A stretch of 5,260 bases of DNA from Candidatus Babeliales bacterium (GTDB lineage: Bacteria > Babelota > Babeliae > Babelales > JACPOV01): contig JAGVKP010000064.1 of assembly GCA_020050475.1 (NCBI GenBank), forward strand, positions 1-5,260. Reading direction: 5' to 3'. Position 1 is the first letter of the stretch, and each line of letters begins with the position of its first letter. Positions 1-5,260 of this stretch are shown piece by piece. Position numbers and translations under genes: made by a program. The notes under the pieces were generated by a model. That model was not told the origin of the DNA, did no database searches, and saw only the letters and a program-made list of their open reading frames with translations.

Positions 1-801
1 GCGGATGCGTTCGCCCAAAGGGGGATGTGATGCTACAAGACGTCTGAGCGGCTTTAAGATCCAACGAACCCAACGCTTAATGGCAAAACGCGATTTTGGT
101 TTTTGTATTTCATTTTTCATCGTGCGAAATAGGTCGGCAGCGTCTTTTTTATTGGTCATAGATTCAAGTGCTAGCATATCAGCTTCTTCTTCATGCATGC
201 GCGAATACTTGGCGAGCGCAACTGCCAAGACAAAAAGTGTACCATTATTGACGAGGCTCTCTTTCCAATACCTATTATGATTACGGTAATCAATACGGTT
301 GAGTAAGTAAAACTGAGCAATCGCTCGTAGAATTGAAAGACAAGTGCCCACCACCATTTTTTTCAGCCCGTGACTGTGCTTGATATGCATTAATTCATGC
401 CGAATAAGCATCTGCTTTTCTTGTGGCGATAGAGATTCAAACCAATCTTCGCTCAAATAAAGAAGCGAATGTGTTCTTTTGCCTGTCAAAATAGATGGAA
501 TGACGAAAGCGTTTACTCTTCCGAAAATAGCTTGTGCGGCATAACTCATGCGTCTGAATTCAATACAATAGTCATCCATTCCTACATCATGAATGATCGA
601 GCTGATTAATTCTGCATTTTTTTGATTCACCGCGCGATCGCCAATGAATTCCAAAAGCCAAAAATCGTAATAACCTCTCACAAAGGACACAAAAAAAGAC
701 AGAGGTTTGTTTGGCTCTGCTAAGGGTCTTTCGGCATTTTTTTGCTGCGCTAAAAGTGTGCTGGCTGATAAAATGATAAAAAGAACTGTGCGTTTTTGCA
801 T
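1..801 (-). CDS. M48-family zinc metalloprotease, exported or membrane-associated (3' end outside window)
   Basis: The frame is open for 267 codons from ATG at 801 to the window edge, so the C-terminus is missing. Residues 1-18 form a signal peptide or signal anchor (basic MQKR, hydrophobic core, possible cut after LLA18). HELMH at residues 135-139 is the HExxH zinc motif: H135 and H139 would bind zinc and E136 would activate water. The following HIKHSHG is typical of M48. EEEAD at 204-208 supplies the likely third zinc ligand, E204, in the family's ExxAD arrangement. SHPPLGERIR at 258-267 matches the usual M48 'HPP..ERI' block. Hydrophobic stretches at about 149-167 and 187-198 lie between the two zinc-binding parts, as in HtpX/Oma1-like members. 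The start is chosen for its signal sequence and a GGGAG ribosome site five bases upstream. Known role of the family: degrading or processing envelope proteins. The natural substrate cannot be told. The family is certain; the subfamily (HtpX-, Oma1- or BepA-like) is open. Confidence 0.9.
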   Translation of the reverse strand, partial: MQKRTVLFIILSASTLLAQQKNAERPLAEPNKPLSFFVSFVRGYYDFWLLEFIGDRAVNQKNAELISSIIHDVGMDDYCIEFRRMSYAAQAIFGRVNAFVIPSILTGKRTHSLLYLSEDWFESLSPQEKQMLIRHELMHIKHSHGLKKMVVGTCLSILRAIAQFYLLNRIDYRNHNRYWKESLVNNGTLFVLAVALAKYSRMHEEEADMLALESMTNKKDAADLFRTMKNEIQKPKSRFAIKRWVRWILKPLRRLVASHPPLGERIR

Positions 802-806
802 AGATG

Positions 807-813
807 CTCCCTT
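807..813 (-). promoter_or_regulatory. Ribosome binding site of the M48 protease gene
   Basis: On the minus strand AAGGGAG lies five bases before the ATG at 801. It fixes the start in preference to an overlapping 80-codon open frame in another phase beginning at 829. No convincing promoter is visible in the 75-base spacer above it. A TTGACC hexamer is present but has no -10 box at a usable distance, so co-transcription with the PLD-like gene is likely. Confidence 0.75.
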
Positions 814-876
814 GTGTATTTGAGAGCATAGTATGGTCAAAATACGTAAAAAGAAAAGAGAAAAAACTTACCGCTT

Positions 877-2751
877 TTATATTTCTTCTTCAAAAGGATT
901 CGGGTTTTTAGGTTCGTTTTTTGGTTTCGTTTGAGAAGTTACCACTGATAGTGGTGTTGGCTTGACTTGAGCAATTTCGGTCTCTTGCTTTTGCGGCTCT
1001 CGTAGCGCCACATAATTATTCATCAACTGACTAGCATCCTGCTTGGTTAGTTGTGCAAACTTCTCCACCGCTACGCTAAAGAGTTGGTCAAGCTCTTTAT
1101 TTGGTGTTTCAATTTTATAGCGCTCGGCAATATTTTTTGCGTGACCATTTAAGACGCGTTGATATCGGTCGGTGTTAATCGACGATTTTTTTTCAAGATC
1201 TTCGTTATATGCGGTTAGTTGTGACTTTATGAGAGAAAGCTCAGGAACAAAAATTGTTGGTTGCCAGGCAGGGGCAGAAAATGAAAGCCGTCTAGCTTTT
1301 GAAGGAGCGACCGATGACGAGTTTGCCACGTTTGTTGAAGTGCGAGAAAAAATGGAGGTATCTCCAATAGGTGATTGATCGCCATACGGTGATTGTACTT
1401 GAACGTTAAGGGCAGGAGTGATAATTTTTTCAAGTGCTGTTGATTGCGACCAGATTTTCTCGAATTGAGTGCGGAACTCCTGAGCGAGTTGCTCATCTTT
1501 ATGCATGCTCATACTATTAATATCATTATTATTTTTTACGGTGAGATTTCCCGAGCTGACGACGACAAGATCATCGCTCCGCACTAATCCCTTTGCATGC
1601 AAATCGACCGGCATATTAAAGAATTTTTTACTTCTGTCATGATTGAATACGGCTACTTTTGTACCATAGTCTGCACATTTTTTTAAAAAATCTTTGTTTT
1701 TTTCATAAACGATGTAGTTAACACAGATATGTGTGAGACGGCCATTTTTACACGCAGCGAGAATTGATTCTTCCGCAGTTTCGTCCAAGCTATACATGAG
1801 CATTCGTGATTTGTGATCTTCTTTCTTGAGTCTTTCAAGAAGTGTAGCCGCTAAATTATGGCGTAATGAAGAAAGGTATGAAGAGGATTTTTGAGGAGAT
1901 TCGGCAATTACGCTTGATGGAGCTGAATTCGTTTTTATTGGGGATATTGGATCGGGATTTTGGTGAAGAGGGGTAGTCATCTTTTTGAGCTCTTCATGAT
2001 CTGCTTGCAGGTTTTCAAAAGCTGCTTTGGTTGTGTCGTAAATAGAGAGCTCTTGATTGGCAGCAACTTTATGAGTAAAATTTGCTGAACCATCAATTGT
2101 CCGATAAACGATCTGATTTTCAGGCTGGCCTGATTCAGGGTTAGTGCCCACTTTATTTTTCACCCAGCTGAGTGCTTTTTTGTGCAGCTGCTTGCGGTAT
2201 TTATCTTGCTTTGCTTCATTCTGCTTATCTACGTATTTCCATACTTTTCCGCCAGCTTTTACGACTTGCATACCCAACTCAATATTCTTTGGATCTTTAC
2301 CATCAACGATCACCTCGACAGAGACTCCCTCTTTTGCTTTTGTGCTTAACGTTTTTGTTAATTCTTCATTGCGTAAGCTGAATGCATGCAGAAGGACTCT
2401 ATCGCCAGGTTTCATAGTTGCCAGCGATTGATAAGCAATTTTTAGACCGTATTCCTCTTCTTTGCCAAATATAGTAAGTGGCTTTTTGGGCGATTTACTA
2501 TCTGACTTTGCCAGTTCGCGAGAGCTTGTGTCTCGGCCGGTTTTGAAGCCAGAGGAAGTGACATCGGTATGAGAAGTCAATTTTTGTGAGCTGTTACGGT
2601 GATGAGCATCGTCAACACCTCCCATAAGGCGCTTTTGAGCACCTGTTGGTACCAAGGCTTTTGAACTATTTTCCATAGCATGCGTATGGCAAGAGAGAAG
2701 CCCTAAAGTGGCTAGCAAGAATAGTCGTACATAATTGTAGCTAAGCGGCAT
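877..2751 (-). CDS. Exported phospholipase D-like protein with two altered HKD motifs
   Basis: The product has 624 residues. Residues 1-25 are a signal peptide; LLSC at 18-21 could be a lipobox (Cys21 lipidated), or signal peptidase I could cut after THA25. Residues 26-95 are a polar, Ser/Lys-rich linker. The first PLD half spans about 96-258 (HxK at H190/K192, GSANFT at 221-226). A Ser/Pro linker runs about 260-295. The second half spans about 296-440 (HxK at H385/K387, SSGNLT at 399-404). The tail holds a helical segment at about 500-590 between Pro/Ser/Lys-rich stretches. PLD-superfamily enzymes cleave phosphodiesters in lipids or nucleic acids through paired HxKxxxxD motifs. Here the Asp position is Val197 in half 1 and Ser392 in half 2, so activity is uncertain. 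ATG 2751 is preferred over an upstream in-frame ATG at 2904 because it begins the signal peptide, has a good ribosome site and avoids overlap with the GH1 gene. The PLD fold is secure; the substrate is unknown. Confidence 0.88.
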   Translation of the reverse strand: MPLSYNYVRLFLLATLGLLSCHTHAMENSSKALVPTGAQKRLMGGVDDAHHRNSSQKLTSHTDVTSSGFKTGRDTSSRELAKSDSKSPKKPLTIFGKEEEYGLKIAYQSLATMKPGDRVLLHAFSLRNEELTKTLSTKAKEGVSVEVIVDGKDPKNIELGMQVVKAGGKVWKYVDKQNEAKQDKYRKQLHKKALSWVKNKVGTNPESGQPENQIVYRTIDGSANFTHKVAANQELSIYDTTKAAFENLQADHEELKKMTTPLHQNPDPISPIKTNSAPSSVIAESPQKSSSYLSSLRHNLAATLLERLKKEDHKSRMLMYSLDETAEESILAACKNGRLTHICVNYIVYEKNKDFLKKCADYGTKVAVFNHDRSKKFFNMPVDLHAKGLVRSDDLVVVSSGNLTVKNNNDINSMSMHKDEQLAQEFRTQFEKIWSQSTALEKIITPALNVQVQSPYGDQSPIGDTSIFSRTSTNVANSSSVAPSKARRLSFSAPAWQPTIFVPELSLIKSQLTAYNEDLEKKSSINTDRYQRVLNGHAKNIAERYKIETPNKELDQLFSVAVEKFAQLTKQDASQLMNNYVALREPQKQETEIAQVKPTPLSVVTSQTKPKNEPKNPNPFEEEI

Positions 2752-2756
2752 TAGAT

Positions 2757-2763
2757 CCCTCAA
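2757..2763 (-). promoter_or_regulatory. Ribosome binding site of the PLD-like gene
   Basis: On the minus strand TTGAGGG (core GAGGG, 2757-2761) lies five bases before ATG 2751. It is a strong match to the Shine-Dalgarno consensus and decides the start, removing 51 codons that would otherwise run back into the GH1 gene. Confidence 0.8.
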
Positions 2764-2796
2764 CACGTTAACAAACTTTATATATCCAATTTTTCC

Positions 2797-2823
2797 CCAA
2801 AATGGACAGATAGTCAATTTTGG
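2797..2823. repeat. Small inverted repeat between the GH1 and PLD-like genes
   Basis: CCAAAAT at 2797-2803 and its exact complement ATTTTGG at 2817-2823 flank a 13-base loop. It starts five bases after the GH1 stop codon. The 7-bp stem is AT-rich and on the minus strand no T-run follows it directly, so it is not a typical rho-independent terminator. It could be a weak hairpin or chance. Confidence 0.35.
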
Positions 2824-2827
2824 TTTA

Positions 2828-4168
2828 TTAATAAGGCAATTTAGGTGCTTTGGTAGACAAAAATTCCACGAATGGCTGGCTGCCGGGGCGTAGTTGCCGT
2901 TCAAAGGTCTTGAAATTCACCTCATAAAGGCCGAATTTTTGCGTAAAGCCGCGATCCCATTCAAAATTGTCCATCAGCGTCCAGTAAAAGTATCCCCGGA
3001 CATCATAACCATCCTCACGCGCCCGCATTACCTCCTGCAGGTAGCGCCTGATGAATTCCGCGCGTTGGGCATCACGGGCGTCTGGAATGCCATTTTCGGT
3101 AATATAGATCGGTTTGCCGAGCGCCGAGAGATCTTTGATAGCCTCATAAATACCCTCCGGGTAGGGAGCATACTCCATATCGGTCATCTGCTCATTTTCA
3201 AGGCAGGTAGGGCCGGTTAAGCTGGTAATGACCCGTGAATAGTAATTAATACCAATAAAATCGTAGCTTGCTGGTGCCAGCGGTTCGTACTGCTTGATGG
3301 AAACGATACCGGGAAGTTGGTACGTATACTGACCGCTACATAAGTATGTTTTTACGACTTCATGTGCGGTGATGAAATTCAAAAAGGCCGCCGTAAGTAG
3401 GCCCACCGGGCTCCATGACGAATAAGATTGCGCGCGTAGCACTTGGTGCACCAGGCCGATCTGTGTGCGGTCGCCGTGCGGTAATTTTTTTAAGTGTTGA
3501 TAGACGCGAGTATGCGCGCTCAGCAGATTTTTAAGTACCGTTCCTGCTTGTTGAAAGTTGCCCACAATGCCGGGACTATGCATTCCTAAAATATACCCCA
3601 TGAAACTGTAAACGGTCGGTTCATTGATCGTGTACCAGATAGTGACATGCGGTGAAAGTTCAGTAAAAACTTTGGCTGCAAAGCGCTCAAAGTAGTTAAT
3701 ATTTTCTTCAATGGTAAATCCACCCGTTTCATCAAACCAAGCCGGATGGGTAAAGTGATGGAGTGTAATTGTTGGCTGTATGCCGTTTGCAATAAGCTCA
3801 TGGCAATATCTTTTGTACCAGTCGAGTATTTCCTGATTAAATTGACCGACAGATGGTTCAATTGCCGCCCATTCTACTGAAAATCGCACAGCGTTACATC
3901 CAAGCTGTTTGATAAGTTCAATATCGTCAAAAGCGTTCACCCAAAAGCCGGCAGAAATGCCACATTGTTGTCCGCTATTGATTGTCGGACGACCAACGAT
4001 ATTTTTCTGGCGTTCAAAAATAGTCCAGTTACTTACGCCAATGATATCGCCACCATTTTGAAAGCAGGAAAAGCTTACCCCTTTCAAAAAATGGGCACAG
4101 GGAAAGATAGGATTTGTTGCTGCTAAAGAAAAAGAAAAAAATTGAACGAGGATAATCAGTGAAAGCAT
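2828..4168 (-). CDS. Secreted family GH1 beta-glycosidase (beta-glucosidase-like)
   Basis: The product has 446 residues, the usual length for a complete single-domain GH1 (beta/alpha)8 barrel. GH1 enzymes remove terminal beta-linked sugars with retention of configuration. Visible family landmarks, in order: a Gln-containing strand-1 block SCFQNGGD (34-41), NAVRFSVEW (92-100), LHHFTHPAWF (136-145), the acid/base motif TINEP (E183), INYYSRV (307-313), the nucleophile motif ITENG (E358), and MDNFEWDRGFTQKFGL (399-414). Both catalytic glutamates and the sugar-binding tryptophans near the C-terminus (W396, W404) are present, so the enzyme looks active. The N-terminus MLSLIILVQFFSFSLA is a signal peptide, probably cut near residue 16-17, which is unusual because most bacterial GH1 enzymes are cytoplasmic. 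The ATG at 4168 is chosen because it opens the signal peptide, although the ribosome site is weak (purine run AAGAAAAAAA). In-frame ATGs further upstream would bury the signal sequence. No sugar transporter or phosphotransferase gene is adjacent. Exact sugar specificity cannot be read from the sequence. Confidence 0.94.
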   Translation of the reverse strand: MLSLIILVQFFSFSLAATNPIFPCAHFLKGVSFSCFQNGGDIIGVSNWTIFERQKNIVGRPTINSGQQCGISAGFWVNAFDDIELIKQLGCNAVRFSVEWAAIEPSVGQFNQEILDWYKRYCHELIANGIQPTITLHHFTHPAWFDETGGFTIEENINYFERFAAKVFTELSPHVTIWYTINEPTVYSFMGYILGMHSPGIVGNFQQAGTVLKNLLSAHTRVYQHLKKLPHGDRTQIGLVHQVLRAQSYSSWSPVGLLTAAFLNFITAHEVVKTYLCSGQYTYQLPGIVSIKQYEPLAPASYDFIGINYYSRVITSLTGPTCLENEQMTDMEYAPYPEGIYEAIKDLSALGKPIYITENGIPDARDAQRAEFIRRYLQEVMRAREDGYDVRGYFYWTLMDNFEWDRGFTQKFGLYEVNFKTFERQLRPGSQPFVEFLSTKAPKLPY

Positions 4169-4214
4169 ACGTTTTTTTCTTGTGGGCCTAATTTTTATCA
4201 CTCTAGAAAAACTT

Positions 4215-4223
4215 GTTATATCA
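4215..4223 (-). promoter_or_regulatory. Candidate extended -10 promoter for the GH1 gene
   Basis: On the minus strand TGATATAAC contains TATAAC (five of six bases of TATAAT) preceded by TGn, the extended -10 signature. The region 17 bases upstream (CAAGCA, 4238-4243) is a poor -35, which extended -10 promoters tolerate. It would give a leader of about 40 bases. The family of elements is known from sigma-70 promoters; its use here is inference. Confidence 0.35.
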
Positions 4224-4240
4224 ATTGAAGATTCGATTGC

Positions 4241-4270
4241 TTGTGGCATGCGCTTTGATTTAATTATGAT
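4241..4270 (+). promoter_or_regulatory. Candidate sigma-70-type promoter for the ankyrin gene
   Basis: TTGTGG (4241-4246) and TATGAT (4265-4270, five of six to consensus) are separated by 18 bases. A start near 4277 would leave a short leader that still contains the ribosome site AAGGGG. The -35 box overlaps the -35 position of the candidate GH1 promoter on the other strand, so the two genes may be transcribed back to back. Confidence 0.35.
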
Positions 4271-4285
4271 GAAGGCAAGTATAAA

Positions 4286-4291
4286 AAGGGG
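4286..4291 (+). promoter_or_regulatory. Ribosome binding site of the ankyrin gene
   Basis: AAGGGG ends four bases before ATG 4296, slightly close but a clear Shine-Dalgarno. It supports 4296 over the in-frame ATG at 4182, which would add 38 residues ahead of the signal peptide and overlap the GH1 promoter region. Confidence 0.6.
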
Positions 4292-4295
4292 TTTT

Positions 4296-4781
4296 ATGAA
4301 ATTTTTACCATTAAATTGGCTCGTCTCCGTCATTTTTTTGCATACTGTTGTTGTGGCCGGGCCGAACGTGCCAGACCTGCAGAATAACTCTAAAAACTTT
4401 GTGCGCCTCTTCAATGGAATTCACAAAAAAGATCCGCAAGGTTTTTTTCAAGACTTTAAGGACCTTGCGCAGCGGTATCGCTCAAATCCTGGCAAGTTTA
4501 AAGAGCTTATGACTGAGCAGGATGGTCAGGGGTGGAGCATTTTTTTTCATGCCGTAGAAATTGGGGATATGCATCGACTTGCTTTTATGCTGGATCAGCT
4601 TCAGCGGTTTTTCCGCAACGATCTGGATTCATATTTGCAGATCGTCAATCTACAGGATGTCCATGGGCGAACACCGCTTTTTATTGCCGCTGAGCGCCGA
4701 GAAATTGCGATCGTCAATCTTTTGCTCAATAAAGTTAAATACGCTTTAAAGGGTAATAAAGAGCTCTTTTCAAGTTTTTGA
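4296..4781 (+). CDS. Exported ankyrin-repeat protein, N-terminal part ending at a frameshift stop
   Basis: The frame gives 161 residues. Residues 1-21 are a signal peptide (MK, hydrophobic core, cut near VVVAG). Residues 22-70 are a polar, helical lead-in. Two ankyrin-type units follow: one from about GQGWSIFFHAVEIGDMHRLAFML (W80) and a clear one at HGRTPLFIAAERREIAIVNLLL (R125-T126-P127-L128). Each is followed by an extra helix-like stretch before the next turn. The reading stops at TGA 4779-4781 just after ELFSSF, in the middle of the third unit; the rest of that unit continues in another frame. Ankyrin repeats are protein-binding scaffolds with no enzymatic role, and host-associated bacteria often carry many of them. 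The partner is unknown. Either this is a broken gene, an assembly error in a T-run, or a gene read with a frameshift. ATG 4296 is chosen for its ribosome site and signal peptide. Confidence 0.8.
   Translation: MKFLPLNWLVSVIFLHTVVVAGPNVPDLQNNSKNFVRLFNGIHKKDPQGFFQDFKDLAQRYRSNPGKFKELMTEQDGQGWSIFFHAVEIGDMHRLAFMLDQLQRFFRNDLDSYLQIVNLQDVHGRTPLFIAAERREIAIVNLLLNKVKYALKGNKELFSSF
4775..4781 (+). other. Frame break within the ankyrin coding sequence (T5 run followed by TGA)
   Basis: The upstream frame reads AGT TTT TGA. One more base in the T-run (4775-4779) would give AGT TTT TTG AAT ACG and join ...SSF directly to LNTSENHMNWTPL, restoring an ankyrin turn at the expected place. The same join results if a ribosome slips back one base on TTT with TGA in the A site. 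A net gain of two bases is also compatible. Confidence 0.75.
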
Positions 4782-4798
4782 ATACGTCTGAAAATCAC

Positions 4799-5260
4799 AT
4801 GAACTGGACACCGCTCATCGTTGCTACCTATGATAGTGCTTCGCGCATTATTGAACTTATCCTGAAAGCAGCACAGGAAGTATTGGGAAAAAATTCTGAG
4901 TACTACCAAGCCTTTATTAATGCACGTGGTTCATTTGGCCGCAGTTCGACGACGTTGACGGTCGATCCCAGCGATCGATGGCTCTTGCTTGAATACGGAG
5001 CGCGTGATGATGTGGATCTTGATGACCCGCAGACCAAAGAGCTGAAGGCTATTGGCGGCGAACTGTTAAAATTAGCCTCAGACGATGGCCATGAGGCTCA
5101 GATGAAAAAATTGTTCGAAAATTTTAGCACCAATTTTAAAGATAACTATCAGGCATTTTTATATATTCTTATCGGCCGAGATGAAGGTGGCTGGACCGCT
5201 CTTATGAATGCCGCATCAGATGGTAATGTAAATTACATTACGCAAATTGTTACCGCTGCA
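4799..5260 (+). CDS. Ankyrin-repeat protein, continuation in a second frame (3' end outside window)
   Basis: This frame is open from 4760 to the window edge. The first ATG is at 4799, but no ribosome site precedes it and it falls inside an ankyrin turn (HMNWTPLIVATYDSASRIIEL), so it is probably not an independent gene start but the rest of the gene beginning at 4296. Numbered on the rejoined protein, the units are WTPL at 171-174, a degraded unit FGRSSTTL...LLLEYGA at about 214-236, a helix pair LLKLASDDGHEAQMKKLF at 257-274, and GGWTALMNAASDGNVNYITQI at 298-318. Helix-like spacers with a repeated YQAF (204-207, 285-288) lie between units. It lacks a signal peptide of its own, as expected for a C-terminal fragment. 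Whether it is translated depends on the frame break. The gene continues past the window. Confidence 0.72.
   Translation, partial: MNWTPLIVATYDSASRIIELILKAAQEVLGKNSEYYQAFINARGSFGRSSTTLTVDPSDRWLLLEYGARDDVDLDDPQTKELKAIGGELLKLASDDGHEAQMKKLFENFSTNFKDNYQAFLYILIGRDEGGWTALMNAASDGNVNYITQIVTAA

Noticed and set aside
587..829. An 80-codon open frame on the minus strand
   Set aside because: It overlaps the M48 protease gene in another phase, has no family resemblance, and the protease frame has the ribosome site, signal peptide and zinc motifs.
830..876. Possible rho-independent terminator after the PLD-like gene
   Set aside because: The minus strand is T-rich here, but no stem precedes the T-runs, so it does not meet the pattern.
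2144..2431. Open frames on the plus strand within the PLD-like gene
   Set aside because: They are antisense to a well supported protein, and their products show no domain, signal or ribosome site.
2752..2827. Possible promoter in front of the PLD-like gene (TTGACT and TATATA-like boxes)
   Set aside because: TTGACT has only AAAAAT at 17 bases, and the TATATA box has no -35 at a usable distance.
2752..2904. N-terminal extension of the PLD-like protein to the ATG at 2904
   Set aside because: It would overlap the 3' end of the GH1 gene and place 51 residues before a clear signal peptide; the ribosome site supports 2751.
2894..3220. A 108-codon plus-strand open frame within the GH1 gene
   Set aside because: It is antisense to strongly conserved GH1 sequence including the nucleophile region, and no upstream ribosome site is seen.
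4169..4414. N-terminal extension of the GH1 protein to ATGs at 4249 or 4414
   Set aside because: It would put 27 to 82 residues ahead of the signal peptide and run through the ankyrin gene's promoter and start. GH1 enzymes do not need it.

Overview
The window comes from a bacterium of moderate, somewhat AT-rich composition. It holds four protein genes with almost no spare DNA. Three lie on the minus strand, in transcription order GH1 glycosidase (4168-2828), phospholipase D-like protein (2751-877) and M48 metalloprotease (801 to beyond position 1). A fourth locus, encoding an ankyrin-repeat protein, is divergent on the plus strand (4296 to beyond 5260). Every one of the four starts with a signal-peptide-like N-terminus. 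Exported proteins together with ankyrin repeats, and a PLD-like protein with long low-complexity Ser/Pro linkers, would suit a host-associated or intracellular bacterium. Candidatus Dependentiae (TM6, Babeliae) is my best guess, with Legionella- or Chlamydiae-like lineages as alternatives. No ribosomal or other phylogenetic marker is present, so this placement is inference only.

Layout. Positions 1-801 (minus) encode the first 267 residues of an M48-family zinc protease with HELMH and a downstream EEEAD motif; its end lies outside the window. Positions 802-876 are a short spacer containing its ribosome binding site. Positions 877-2751 (minus) encode a 624-residue protein with two PLD-type halves, both keeping the HxK and Asn of the active site but lacking the Asp of the HKD motif. 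Positions 2752-2827 are another short spacer with a ribosome binding site and a weak inverted repeat. Positions 2828-4168 (minus) encode a full-length GH1 beta-glycosidase with both catalytic glutamates and, unusually for a bacterial GH1, a signal peptide. Positions 4169-4295 are a divergent intergenic region with plausible back-to-back promoters. From 4296 on, an ankyrin-repeat protein is interrupted at 4779-4781 by a stop; homologous repeat sequence continues immediately in another frame to the window edge. There is no gene-free stretch over 300 bases. I saw no tRNA, rRNA, CRISPR array, insertion sequence or clear rho-independent terminator.

How the genes may fit together. The 76- and 75-base gaps between the three minus-strand genes and the lack of terminators allow a single transcript, but the functions (sugar hydrolysis, PLD-like, protease) do not form an obvious pathway. 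Their shared property is export. The features most worth a second look are the frameshift inside the ankyrin gene, the regular 45-46-residue pitch of its repeats, and the doubly altered HKD motifs of the PLD-like protein.
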